Source: Lates calcarifer
Lineage: Eukaryota; Chordata; Actinopteri; Centropomidae
Length of the DNA stretch: 64,000 nucleotides
Reading direction: 5' to 3'
NCBI RefSeq assembly: GCF_001640805.2
Contig: NC_066850.1
Span: 8,707,915-8,771,914, forward strand
This document shows positions 25,226 to 43,288 of the stretch, one piece after another. The notes below the pieces were generated by a model. That model searched no databases, was not told where the DNA came from, and saw only the letters and a program-made list of their open reading frames with translations. A program made the position numbers and the translations under genes. Each line of letters begins with the position of its first letter. Position 1 is the first letter of the stretch.

Positions 25226-26576
25226 CAGTTGCTGAACACATTATTCAGGGCTGCACAATCGCTGCCACGTGAGAGCACATGAGAGAACAATCTACAGTGA
25301 CTTATGGGTGAGGGACATCCCTAAAGCTTAGACCTTGAAGTAAATACTAAGCACTGAATCTGTTAAATCAATAGGACAGTGGGAGGAGATCAGGTAAAGA
25401 AGTGCATCAAAAGTGCTCAGTAAGTGCTAGTTAGGGTGTCGGATGTGTTGTGTGTCTGCTGCTCTGTTCTACCAAATGCACTTCTGGTGAAACAGGACTG
25501 ACTGCTTTGGACTGGTTCAAATTTTCAAATAAAAATTCCAGTTATTGGTGTGCAAAGAATCAGCTTTAGTACTTCTGGATGAGTTAATTAATATGTATTT
25601 TTTAATCACAGTTGCCTCAAATATAAAGTTAAAGCTGCTATGTGTAGAACCTGAAAATTATCCAACTTAGCCAAACAGAAGCTGCACCATTTTCTCTACA
25701 AACAACAACTCATGCCATTAGAATAATAGTCACATAGTGGCTTTAATGAAATGACACTGTACAACACAACTATGCTCCCCTGCTTATCAACAATTTTTTT
25801 TTAACTTGTCTGTGTTCATAGTGACATCAGTGATTGGAAAAAGTTGCTCACTGGCTGCTCTGTATTACTTTGGCCATGCCTATCTATAGCCTTGACCTGC
25901 ATATCTTACTATGTTTAGGCACTATATGTATCTCCATCTGTCACCCAAGGATGGAAGGTATTTCAGTGATTTCATGTGACATGAGAATTGGGTGAAAGTA
26001 AGGGCATAAAGTGACAGTGACAGTGTTTGTTATGTCTGAAACATTAAAAATCCAAGCAGCTGACTTCACTCGTTCCTCCAAAACTGAGATGTTATCTGAT
26101 TAATTCAACAGTAAACAATCCCATTTTAGAAATAAACATTTTTTTATATGAAGAACGTCACTGCATAAATGACTGTAGGCATGAATCCGACTAAAAACTG
26201 CCTGTCTGTCTCAAGGTGACCCCTCCTCAGCCTCGTGTGCCACGTCTAACCCTTGATTGCAGAAAGTATTCACCCCCATTCCAGCCCCAGAATAGATATC
26301 CTCAACACTTGCTCCTCGCTGTCTGATGTTGTAACACGCTCACAACATGTTTTCTCTGGTTTCAGATCCTGTCTCTTAATGAGTACAAATCCCATAAAAG
26401 CCTCTCCGGGACCTGAAGATCTGTTACATTTACACTCAACCTTACATTAAGTTGTGAATCCAGACTCTGGGAGGTGCTGCTGATGACTGTAAGCAAAACA
26501 AATAGATGTAATCAGCAATGAATAGAAGCTAGCTATCAGTTAGGTTCAATATGGGTTGTGTTGTATCTCAAGGAGG

Positions 26577-26665
26577 AGCGTCCTGGTGGTCTAGTGGCTG
26601 GTGGACACATGCTATGTGATCACAGTCTCCAGTGTAATTCTGGATAACACACTGCTCCCTCTATT
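26577..26665 (+). mobile_element. Possible tRNA-derived SINE fragment
   Basis: GGTGGTCTAGTGGCTGG resembles a tRNA A box, and a degraded B box (AGTGTAATTCTGG) follows about 40 bp later. This is the layout of a common fish SINE. No tail or target duplication could be fixed. Confidence 0.4.
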
Positions 26666-28865
26666 ATCCAGAAAAAAGAAGGGGTAGAAAAAAGTCTGAA
26701 CTGAAGATACACGTCTGCACATCTGCAAAAAATTAAATAGAATGAGGACAAACTAAAAAATTAAATGAAATAAAATAAAAAATAGAAAATCTCAACTGAA
26801 AATCTAGATCAGTGCTTCAGAAGTCAGGGATCTCCAAGGGTTCACAAGATGAATCTCAGGGGTGGAGATGTTCAACAAAAATAAATAGTTTAACATCTTC
26901 AAGCTAAAAATAATGGAAATTAAACAACATGAGAAGGTAAATACATCTCTTTGCTTGAAGTTGTGCATATCTTTTAACTCCCACATCATCAATCATTCCT
27001 ATAGTACTACATATATAAAGTATGTAAAACTGTGGGGGAATAAAAAAGTACAGCTTTTCATTAGTTTCACTGTTACTGATTTAAAATCACGTGCTCACGT
27101 GCACATACATTCCAAGATTGAAACACTGCGTCTTTTGTGTTGCCTCACAGGGGAAAATAAACCTTCTTCCTGCCAGTTATGCAACAGCTTGGTACTTTTT
27201 GTGCAATACAACCTTCTGACTCTGAGACTAGCAGCTGGATAAAATCAATAAAAAAGGATTATTAGGCCTTGAGTAAACCTTTCCAGTCAGAGTGGAGCTA
27301 AATCACCTGATTATTAATAATCAAGTTTGTTTTTAATCAAGCATTAGAATCTAATTTTGTATTATTTAAGATTTATTTTAATGATATTTTGTGGTTTTTT
27401 TTTTCTTTTTTTTCCTTGACTAAAATCCTCTCCTCCTCCCTCTCAGAGTGAACAGACCGTAGCAGACAGTCTCTCACACGTCACTGATTTAATGACCAAC
27501 CAGCTGCCATGTTGTCTCTGCGTTGGACTCTGCAGACTTCAATCCCACCGACAGGTCTGCCTCACACATTTAAATTAAAGCAACACAAACATTTTCAAAC
27601 CCTTCACACACACACTCGTCTGTGCCTCTGCCTGCTTAAAAACCAATCAACCTGTTCTACTCTGTGATCCTCCTGTACTTACTGGCCTACTTGAGTAATA
27701 GGATTCCCATTGACCCTGTCCCACAGATAACAGACTCACGGTGAAGTAAATGATCAGTGAGATTTAGGGCATTCTTTCTGTGTTACTGTGTGATGAGGAC
27801 AAAATCATGTCAGATATCACATTTACAGGAGAATTGTTTGATAAGACACATGGCTGTTTCTCTGTCTTGAGCAAGGTGAGATTTTTGCCCTTCACTACAT
27901 GCGTGTGACCCATAATGACCCCTTGTAACCCTGACTTGTTTACAGATGATATACTCTTAACAAAGCCTGGTGCACAAAGGACACAAAATCAAATCACATT
28001 CTTGATTCCTGCAGCAGTGAGTGACCTTCCTCAGACTTTCTTGTGATTTGGACCTTTGCTAAAACTCTCTGCAACGCGAATAAGTAAAGACAAACAACAC
28101 CCCTGGCGTACCTGTGTCCTCTTGGTGTGGTGATAAATGAGCTGCTAGATGAGAAGCAGATGCTGGAAATCAGAGTGCGACGTGCATTCAGACACGAAGC
28201 CGCAAAATAACAGAGAGGCAGACATGCATGCTGGAGCTGGCACAGGAATAACAAGATGGACAAGCTGTGCAAAAGTCTCTCTCTCTCTCTCTCCCTCTCT
28301 CTCTCCCCCCACCCCACCTCTCCTAAAATCCATGACATAACAGTTGGCTGAAGAGGAGTCAGTGGTGACTTTGCTGTCTGTCCAGAGTGAGAAAAAAGCC
28401 ACAAATCATGTGAAGAGATTGTGGAGAGGAGAAAAAAATGACAGTTTAACTCTTGAATCTTGAATCAGACTTTAACCTGTGTGTTCACTGTCTGTGAAGG
28501 GTCATCAGAGGTCAGTGGGTGAGTGTTTCATTTGGGTAAACAGTTTTATGTTCTCTGTCCAAACAGCAGATTATCAGTGAGTCCACAATGTGCACAGTGT
28601 GAGCCAGTGACAGTGGGTGGAAAATGCATGGCAGACAAGGAGAAGGGCTATTTCTAAACTTTCCAACGTCTACTTCCCTCTGCTGGCAGAACACATTACA
28701 AGACTGGAAACTTTGCCAGGAGGCTCTCAAATGATACACTTGCACAGAACCAACACGCACACATGTATGTATATTTTTATAATTTGCTTAGCGTGGACAA
28801 GTGATTTTCAGTTTTTATTTATTTCCTCTTTTGCTTCATGTTTTCTCCCCTCCTTTTTTCTGTGA

Positions 28866-28925
28866 GCTGTAAAACACTGTATCGGCTGTGTTGTGTGTAA
28901 GGAGCTTTATAAATAAAGTTTGAGA
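28866..28925 (+). mobile_element. LINE-like 3' tail
   Basis: The sequence CTGTAAAACACTGTAT followed by GGAGCTTTATAAATAAAG resembles the 3' end of fish L2-type LINE fragments. Similar tails occur near 31880-31935 and 49585-49665. This is a short fragment only. Confidence 0.4.
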
Positions 28926-29537
28926 TGTCATATCAGAGAACATTTAGGTCTCTGTTATATATATATTATATCTGTGTTATAGAATTGTCTTTAGCTGCTC
29001 CCTTAGCTAGCCTACTTTTATTTTATTTTATTATTTTAACTGTTTAAAAAATGCTTAAATAAAAAAATACTTATTTATTTACTTTGAAATGTACTTTGAA
29101 CATACTTATTTTGAACCAGAATAAATGTAATTACATAATGGAAAATAATAATATAATAGAAAAATGTGCAATTTTTAGTTTTATCTTTTAGTATTTTAAA
29201 AATGCTTTATTAAATGTTTTTATTTCATATATTAGTGAATGTATTCGTAATAAGAGACTTTGAATAGAACTTGTGTTTCACGGGAAAAATTAAAGCAGAC
29301 AGTACAATCATTATTTGAAGTTAAAATAATTATTCTTTTTTAATGTATTTAAATTTTAATTACAGTTAATAGAAATATAATTATGTAAAACACCATATAT
29401 TTTCTGATTTACAAAATGCTAAAATAAAGCCTTAAATCAGAAATATTAAGGTAAAACAACTGAAAATGAATAAATAAATAAATAAACTTTTTTCCTCTTT
29501 TACATTAGAATGAACGCATCTTTCCTTGTCGCTTCTG

Positions 29538-29657
29538 ATTGGCTGCTCCCCGGAAGTAAACATCATGTGACCTCGCAAATCAGCTGATCCTCCGTAGACA
29601 TCTTTACGAGTCACGACTGCGGCGATTAATTCAAACCTCCTCCTCTGTGATTCTGCG
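29538..29657 (+). promoter_or_regulatory. atp6v1e1 promoter and non-coding first exon
   Basis: An inverted CCAAT box (ATTGG, 29538-29542), an ETS/GABP-type CCGGAAGT (29550-29557) and an E-box TCATGTGACC (29563-29572) lie within 35 bp. The non-coding exon 1 ends at 29657 with GCG|GTAAAT. There is no TATA box. The same region could drive bcl2l13 in the other direction, as in human, where the two genes are head to head. Confidence 0.6.
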
Positions 29658-29807
29658 GTAAATAAACATCGTTTTAAAGCTCACATTGCAGGATTAAAAT
29701 CTGATTTTAGTTAATGACGGACTCATATATCTCTCAGCTCGTTTAACTGAAGTATTTTTTGCTTTTTTCCTTTGGCAGGCCCGAGTGGACCTTTGACAAC
29801 TGCAGCC

Positions 29808-35757
<5,950 letters not shown>

Positions 35758-36452
35758 GTAGCTCCGCTGTGTTAGAGAAGAAAGAAAAAACGCTCCTTTT
35801 TATTTTTTATGTTGTCACATGAAAAAAAAAAAGTCATTCCTCTTGTCTGTGAAGCGAAAATTTCCAATGCAAAAGAGACGCGTTGTTGTTGTGTGATGTA
35901 TTGCTGTATTTTTCTGTGCATTAAGGGAAGTGATAGACGCTGCAACATTACAGCTGTGTGATGGCTGGTTTACTCTGCTGCTCCTCCCTCTCCCCCCTCG
36001 AGGGTCTTGGTTTACACTGATTAGTCAGGGACGACGGGATCGGGTGATTGGCTGGATGTTTAACAGGTTGTTCTCTAATTGGATCAGTCTTCATGACAAA
36101 CACAGCATCTGTGTTACAGTTTTCCCAGTTTCACTAACCTCTACCCCACATTATAAGTTGCATGGGGCATTGTGTTGCTAATGGGTGTCTGCTCCAACCA
36201 ATCACAGAGAAAAAAATAGTATCCTAGAAACAAAACTGAAGACCATACACAACCTTACAGAGTTAATTTATTGATGTTACATCGACTGTATGATGATATC
36301 ATTCCAGAGGATGCACTGTATGTATATGAGGTTTCCAGATTAAATTATATGTATGTGTATGTTATTTTTTGTTTGTTTTATTTCTCTTTTTTTCTTTTTT
36401 TTTTGATTGTGTCTCCAAACTGAAAATGTTATATTGTGGAAATGTAAAACAT

Positions 36453-36458
36453 AATAAA
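36453..36458 (+). terminator. Polyadenylation signal of atp6v1e1
   Basis: AATAAA about 700 bp after the stop codon, in a T-rich then A-rich context typical of a vertebrate 3' end. It separates the gene from ada2, whose first exon starts within about 250 bp. Confidence 0.7.
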
Positions 36459-36659
36459 ATATAAATCATTAGTACCACTTCTCTGCTCTTTTTTTGATTT
36501 GGTCAGTGTCCTCCCTGCTGAGCAACGTACAGTTTTTACATTCATTTTACAACACTGGCCATTCATGCTGCATTCATTAGTTTATCACATGGTATTTGTC
36601 AGACAAAAATGCCCCAATTATCCAGTTGCTCCCAGCATTTTGCTGACATGCTAGACCGA

Positions 36660-39600
36660 AAGCGGAGTTTCTTGTGGAAAACAAGCTGAGCATTTTGGGA
36701 GAAGGCTGAGCGGAGACACAGGACACCAGCAGCTCCTTCTTACTTGTGAGTATTTTTATGACTTTAAAGTACTTTCAGTCACCATTTTGTCAAAAGTTTT
36801 CATTAATGGTTTTAGGATTGTTTGTCACTTTCTTCCAAGTCTCACTCGGATACTTCTGATTTAGATAGTGAAGCAGTCTTGGCCAAGCTAGTGAATGGAT
36901 CTTGTCAGGACCGTAATGCAGGCTAAGCAGCACGTTGTTATGTTGATTACTTGAAAACAAGTTTGTCGAATTTATTTACCAGCTATGCCTCAAAAATGAA
37001 ACTGACTTCTGCTGCAATGCAGAGTGACTTTAATGTCATTAGTTCATGTCTAACAGAGTATTTCTTTCTTTACAACAGCGAGTCCAGCAGTCCTGCTCAC
37101 AGTGGAGGGTGAGTGATCATGTTCTAGGAGGAGGACAGCGCCTTCCTGTGGCACACAAGGACATGGTGATCTCAATCTGCCAGGTTGTGGTCACTTATGT
37201 GCCCCTTCTGTGGTTTGTGAGGGTGGTCGATGGGATGCCTGACCCCGCCCAGAGGGACCTGCTGATGCGTCAGGAGGCATCCAGACAGACCGGAGGCCAA
37301 GTGACGCTGACAGCGGCCGAGGAGAAGCTGGGTGCTTACCTTCATCGGTTAAAGGAGCAAGAGATGTCTGCTGCCCAGTTCCCTCCTGCTGTCCACTTCT
37401 TCAAAGCGAAGCCGCTCATTGAGAAGAGTTTGATCTTCAAACTGCTGCAGAAGATGCCTAAAGGTAACGTCACAGCCACAGATCCAGGCCTAGAGGACAC
37501 AGAACCAAGGCCCTGAACCAAATCCAATCCTTCATATTATTCTGAGCCTACACCTCAGGCTTCTTTTAATGGTTTCCATTAATAATGTGTACAATGTGCT
37601 GTAGTATTTAGCACAATATCCCTGCAAAGGTGTGTTAATGTGGATCTGTTATGGCAGGAGGCTGTGAGGAGGAGGGAGACTCTCTCCTCCAGCATGAGCT
37701 AAATACTGAAGTTCAAGTGCAGTTTTTTTTTTTTTTTACCAATGAGCAGCACCTGAGAGTTCTGATTGATCTGCAAAATGACTGCAAAGAGACACAAAAG
37801 GACAACAGGGATGCCAAACAGTGAAAGAAATGTAAAAGGACTAAAAAGAGACACAAAACCTCTGAAAAGGGAAAAAAAAAACACAAAGCAATGATGAAAA
37901 CAGATGCACGACTATGAAGACACAAAATGACAACAAAAAGACAGAAAATACCTACAAAGAGACACAGAATATACACAGAGTTGTTTGAATGACTAAACAA
38001 AGACACATCAGCAACAAACACTGAAATTTACCACAAAGGCAGGCAGAGAGACAGCAAACAAGATGGCCACGTAGTCTTACTCCAGCCAAGGAGCAGTGCT
38101 GGGCTTTTCACGTGTCATGTAAGATCCTCAGTTTTATGTCAGGTTCAGTGCATTGAGTCTGAGTTTGATGCTGTTTTTGTTGACAGGTGCGGCCCTCCAC
38201 ATCCACAGCTCATCTCTGGTTAGCGTCGAGTGGCTGGTGAGAAACGTCACCTACAGACCTCACTGCTACATCTGCTTCACGTGGGACAACTCGGTCCGCT
38301 TCCTGTTCTCCGACCGCCAGCCTTTCCCACGGTGGGACTGCTTCTACTGGCAGCTGCTGGAGACTTTGAGGGCCAAAGTCGGAGACCCCGTGGGCTTTGA
38401 CAACAGGTTGAGTAAAACACAGTCTTCTCTTACACGCTCCGAGTGGAGATGAAATGAGAGAAATTAACCCACAGTTTTGGTTTTGGGTGTTTTTCAGTTT
38501 AATGCAGCACCTCACTCTGTTCACCGAGGATCCAGATGGTGAGTACCCAAACCAAGATGTTGTATGGGAAAAGTTTGAGAAAGCCTTCATCGCAGCTGCA
38601 GGGCTCATCACTCATGCTCCTGTGCTGAGGGACTACTTCTACAAGGGTCTGGAAGAGCTGCACCGAGATAACGTCATGTATCTGGAACTTCGGAGCGGCC
38701 TCTCAAGGGTTTGTGTTTGCTCTGTTTGTTCACACCTGATCCTCCACAGCTCACAGCTTTCTTTTTCGGGACTCTGACAGCGTATCAAAAATGTTATGTT
38801 GCAGACGTATGAGCTCGATGGAACCATTCACGATAGAGTCTGGACTCTGAAAATGTTTCAAGAAGTTACAAAGAAATTCATAGCAGATCATCCGGACTTT
38901 CTTGGGGCTCGCATCATCATTTCCGTCCACAGGTAAATAATAAATCTGTCAACATCATTAAGGCTTTTTCACATTGTAAGGAAAAGTTTGGAAATCTCTG
39001 TACAAACTCTATAATTTATTGACTTAAACAAGACAAATGTCTGTTGATTTTAATGCACAAATACTCATCATTGACATAAAGAGTGACAGAAATGCAAGGA
39101 TTAAAAAGTACTTTGTTTCAAGTAAAGTCCTGCTAGTGTTATCAGCATGCAGTATCAGGGCCCCTTTGACTGAGTATAGTACTTGAGTAAATGTACTTAG
39201 TTACTTTCCATGACTGAATGTTCAGTAATAATACAGTCGTTGCTTTTTGAATTATTTGAACAATGTGACATGATCTCAGAGCTTTAATGTGAAGGTCACT
39301 GTAGCCCAGTTTAAAAAAAAATCTATAATTCTTTAATCATAATTTAATATATTTCCTCTTATTTAATTTCCTATTTCCTGGAAATGAAAACGGCTATTGA
39401 ATAATTTGAATTATTAAAGGGGCACTCCACCACTAGCATGTGAAAACAGTTGTATAATGGAGGAGTTCTGTCAAGTCGGAAGACCATGAATGTATAAGAG
39501 AGAGTCTGCTTTACAAACTGGAGGAGCAGCGTTTGATGGATGTTGAGTTGAATTCTGGGAAATGTAGGACCCAGAGTTTTTACAGCTTACAGGGGACTTA

Positions 39601-41994
39601 AAGTCAGGATATCTTTCCCTTTGATGCTTCGATTTTTTTTTTTACAGCTCTTGTCATTTATCTGCGGGCAGCTGTGGCTCAGCAGGAGACGTGAGTCGTT
39701 CAGTGACTGTGGTATTGATCCCCAGATCCTCTCTACATGTCAAAGTGCCTTTGAGCAAGATGCTGAGCCCTAGTCGCTCCAGATAGTGTGGTGCATTGTG
39801 TGGTACCCTGCTGCCATCAGTGTGTTGAGTGCCTGTGTGAATGAGAATTGTAAAGCATCAGTCCTGTCTCTTGTAACACTGAGGAGGAGCAGGAGTAGGT
39901 TGTTGGAATGCCACTTTATGTAATTATGTTTCCAGCAGCAGGAATATCAATATGTGTGTCCCTGCTACTCATAAAGTGTAACAATAAGCAGTTTTGTCAG
40001 GAAAATATCCCATTAAGTGTCTTTTTGTCAGTGTTGGTGAAGGTCTTTTTTTGAGTGCTGTTGTTAAACAATATGTTTTTCCATCCTTTGCACCTGTTGT
40101 TATGATGTTTGACACATTATATCTCTGCACTGGTGAAAGTCATGGCCGTCAGCATTAAGTTTTCTGCTTGTCCATCAGTCTCTGTTTATCTCATTAACTC
40201 ATTAACGCTTTGAGGGAATTTCTTCAAATGATCACTCAGACTCAGGGATGAACTGATTAAATTTTGGTGGTAAAAGGTCAAGGTCACTGGGATCTCACAA
40301 AACATGTTTTTGGCCATAATTAAGAAAATTTACATGCTAATTAACCACAGCCAGGCTGGTTGACGGAGGCATACAACTGTGAGGCGGTGATTCCAGTTTG
40401 ACTGCTTCGTCAGCTGCTATCATCTCTGTCACTTTTAATTTAAGTGATGCACAAGCAGCTGTAAACATCATAAACATGCAACAGAGCATCTTGTCTAATA
40501 GAGTGCTCACTTGTGTGCTTGCTCTCCTCAGGGCTCTGGGTGTATCTGAGGTCAAAGCAGCTGTAAAAGAGGCCATTCAGCTGCAGAGGGACTTCCCAGA
40601 TGTTATTGCAGGATTCGACATGGTGAGGGACAGATCTGTCTCGTTCAGCCAATTAATGGCTAATAACACTCCTGTTAACTAAATCAATTCTTCTGCTTGT
40701 TGTGTGACTAATTGTGATTTGCTTGAGCTAACATTGTGACTTTCAGGTTGGCAGGGAGGACAGCGGGAGGACTCTGTGGTACTTCAGGGAGGCACTTTCT
40801 CTGCCAGCTGAACTGGGTGTCAGGCTGCCGTACTTCTTTCATGCAGGCGAGACAGGTGAGCGGATCAAAAGACTGTTGTACATCACCATTTATTACAAAA
40901 CAGAGTGCTTTTCAAAATAAAAATGACTTTCATTCGTTTTTAGATGATGAGGGCACCGATGTAGATCAAAACATTCTTGATGCCCTGTTGTTCAACACCA
41001 TGCGCATTGGGCACGGCTATGCCTTGGCACACCATCCGCTTGCCAAAGAGCTCTCTAGGAAAAGAGAGGTGGCTGTGGAGCTGTGCCCCATCTCAAACCA
41101 GGTCAGATAGCCCATTGTTGGGCACGATACAAAAGAAAAACGTGTGCCCGTCTATTGTATATTAAGTGCCTGTGTGTATTTGGCATCCAGGTGCTGAAGC
41201 TGGTGTCGGACCTTAGGAATCACCCTGCCGCTGTGCTGATGTCTGAGGGCCACCCGATGGTGATCAGCTCCGATGACCCATCTCTGTTCGGCACCACAGG
41301 CCTCTCCTACGACTTCTATCAAGCCTTTGTGGGCATTGGAGGACTGAAAGCAAACCTGGGTACTCTGAAAGAACTGGCTGTCAACTCCATCAGGTCAGAA
41401 TCAACTGATTTTATTTCTCTCACACCACCCTCAAACCCTCTCTCTGATGATGCCTTCAGTGACCCTCTGACATCTGAAATTCTGACTTAGTTTTGACACA
41501 TTTCACAAAGCAAAACACCATTTACTTCTCATGAAACGGTGACCAAAATCTCATTATCTTTTCCATAGTATCCATATTTGCATGCGTTTGTTCTCTGGAT
41601 TCAGTTGTTGAAGTGTCCTTGAATGCACCACCAAAGAGAAATTCAAAGGGATCCCTACTTGAAACTATAGCAGCACAAGAACTTGACCCTGTAACATGAT
41701 GAATTAACTATTTAAAGGAAGTTTTAAGACTCTGCAAGTTAATTTTTATATTAGAAATGAAAGGAAATCAAAAGCTGGGAAAGTAGAAAACCGGTTTTGA
41801 TAGCAGTAATGAGTATATAATTTCAAGTTTATGGCGTGTTTTCCTATAATAGCACATATCACAGTTTGATGGGTTCAGTGTCATTAAGAGTTTCTTCTGC
41901 CTGCAGGTACAGCTCACTGCCAGCTCACCTCAAAGACACGGGCCACGTCATGTGGCAGAACAAATGGGATGCTTTTATTGCTGATAATTCGTGA
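36660..41994 (+). CDS. ada2: Adenosine deaminase 2 (CECR1/ADGF family), secreted
   Basis: Secreted growth-factor-type enzyme that deaminates adenosine to inosine outside the cell. A 5' UTR exon ends near 36746. Coding begins at ATG 37163 (exon 37080-37463), then 38187-38406, 38498-38708, 38805-38932, 40532-40622, 40747-40855, 40944-41101, 41191-41393 and 41907-41994: 502 aa against 511 in human. This start was chosen because it opens directly into a signal peptide ([18 protein letters not shown]). The dimerisation region follows, then MPKGAALHIH (zinc ligands H105 and H107), FFHAGETD (H349, E352), RIGHG (H377) and VISSDDP (D434, D435). The NVTY glycosylation site and both cysteines of the ADA2 insert are kept. 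Oddity: the aspartate that follows HxH in human ADA2 (HLHD) is serine here (HIHS), so activity cannot be assumed. Confidence 0.95.
37775..38035. repeat. Degenerate gacacaaaatgac tandem array
   Basis: Loose units of about 20 bp built on AAAGAGACACAAAA and GACACAAAATGAC words. It lies in the first coding intron of ada2. The same motif family appears on the opposite strand at about 57195-57560. Confidence 0.65.
39667..39875 (+). mobile_element. tRNA-derived SINE in an ada2 intron
   Basis: It begins GCTGTGGCTCAGCAGG (A box), followed by GGTATTGATCCCC (B box) and the conserved phrase CATGTCAAAGTGCCTTTGAG with CAAGATGCTGAGCCC, then GTGTGAATGAGAATTGTAAA. This is the standard structure of a very common fish SINE. 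Confidence 0.75.
40080..40350 (+). repeat. Dispersed teleost repeat, family 3 (aaggtcactgggatctcaca type)
   Basis: Includes GATGAACTGATTAAATTTTG followed by GTGGTAAAAGGTCAAGGTCA and a GTTTTTGGCCATAA end. An inverted relative lies at about 48700-48830. It is in the ada2 intron before exon 40532-40622. Confidence 0.6.
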
Positions 41995-42242
41995 CAGCCA
42001 TACTACAATGGATCCTGTTTGACTTGAATCATGTTTGCTTTAGTTTGGCACTAATACAAACACCTATGGGCCATTACCAGCCTTTATTTAAAGTATTTCA
42101 AATTCAATGCAAAGTGCCTCCTTGGGGCTACTATATCTATGTAGAGGAAAGGCTGAAAACACACCATGACGGCTTTTGGAAGGGTGTTCTGGTGTGACGC
42201 AACAAGATAGGTACTGTAGATACATCAAAGGGTAACCAACAG

Positions 42243-42645
42243 AGATAGACTGCTCATATTAAAGTGTAAAATAATTTTTGTTTAACCAGAAACATTGCGT
42301 TAAATTACTACCAGACTCCGTTAACACAAACGGTAATTTGAACTTGCAGAACAAAGGAGTCGCTTCAATACCGCTGCCTCAGTCAGTTTGTTTGTGTTAT
42401 TTTGTGCTATTTTTACTTCTGTAAATGAAGTATACTTCATTTACTTCAATGAAGTATACTTCATTTACTGGATACTTCCTCCACCACTGAAAGTCAAACA
42501 ATAATACGAACAAACTAACAAATCGAGGCAGAGTTATTCCATCAACTGCCAAGTTCTGTGAGGAAAAATTACCATTTTTGTTAAAGGAGTCTGGTAGTGA
42601 TATAATAACTGTTTTCTAGTTAAACAAAAAGGATCTATCTCTGTG
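42243..42645. mobile_element. Foldback (long inverted repeat) element between ada2 and galnt8
   Basis: The left arm (42243-42420) and the reverse complement of the right arm (42482-42645) share TTTTTGTTTAAC, ACTACCAGACTCC, GTTAAC/TTTAAC, GGTAATTT, CAGAAC/GCAGAAC, CTGCCTC and GTTAGTTTGTT-like blocks in the same order. The centre holds two tandem copies of the palindrome ATGAAGTATACTTCAT. No open frame is present, so this looks like a non-autonomous MITE-like or foldback element. Exact ends and a target duplication were not defined. Confidence 0.6.
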
Positions 42646-43288
42646 TAAGAATCCTGTCCAAAATGCAGACTCTTACAATAACAATGTGTACATATTGCAA
42701 AGATTTTTGACCCGGTCAATCATTTACACCCCAAAACATGGGAAAATAAGGCCCAGGTTCAAAAATACTGGAGTTATCCTTTTACTCTCATAGAAGCTTC
42801 TGAAGTATTTTTACTTTTCATGCAAAATCCTCAATTCAAATTCAATGCAAAATGCCAATGTTTTTTTTCCTACAGATGAGAAAAGCAGTTCACAAGTCAT
42901 TCAGTGTCCTCTCAGCAGAGTTTAGTTCAGTACAACAGTATTCAAAGCCAACCACAGCCATTTTTTTGTTATTGTTATCAGGAATTTAAAACAGAAACTG
43001 TAATAGCATTTTAGTGTCCAAAACCAAGAAAATAGAAAATCACTACTCAATGGTAGGTCTTTTTTTGTGTAACAACGTTACATTTGTAAAAACTATATGA
43101 TGCAAAAAACAAGAATTAAATAAAAATGATCACGTCTTTGTGATCCAGTTCACAACTTTGCTCTCACGCCGTCTGACTCTTGTGGATCCAAGTCCTCCAG
43201 TGCGAAATGTAAACTCACCCCAAAGACAAGCGGTTACTCTAGATCCTTGTTTGGCCTGAGATGCAGTCTCTGTGCAATGACGGCTCCT

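Larger units (their letters stand above)
25230..29500. other. Gene-poor stretch expected to hold the bcl2l13 5' exons
   Basis: By synteny, the upstream bcl2l13 exons should lie here on the minus strand. I searched for codon patterns of conserved BCL2L13 motifs (GFHYETKY, QQGGWGTVF, SGWNKILVP) and found none. What is visible is AT-rich sequence, a possible SINE near 26577-26660, a CT tract near 28275-28305 and a LINE-like tail near 28866-28925. Confidence 0.5.

Noticed and set aside
27660..27740. Minus-strand exon-like stretch (CYLWDRVNGNPITQVG) with a GTAAGT donor
   Set aside because: No match to Bcl2l13 or any family, and no clear acceptor; kept out as a likely chance donor.
35758..36660. 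Search for slc25a18 between atp6v1e1 and ada2
   Set aside because: Only the 3' UTR of atp6v1e1 and the 5' UTR of ada2 are present; no mitochondrial carrier motif was seen.
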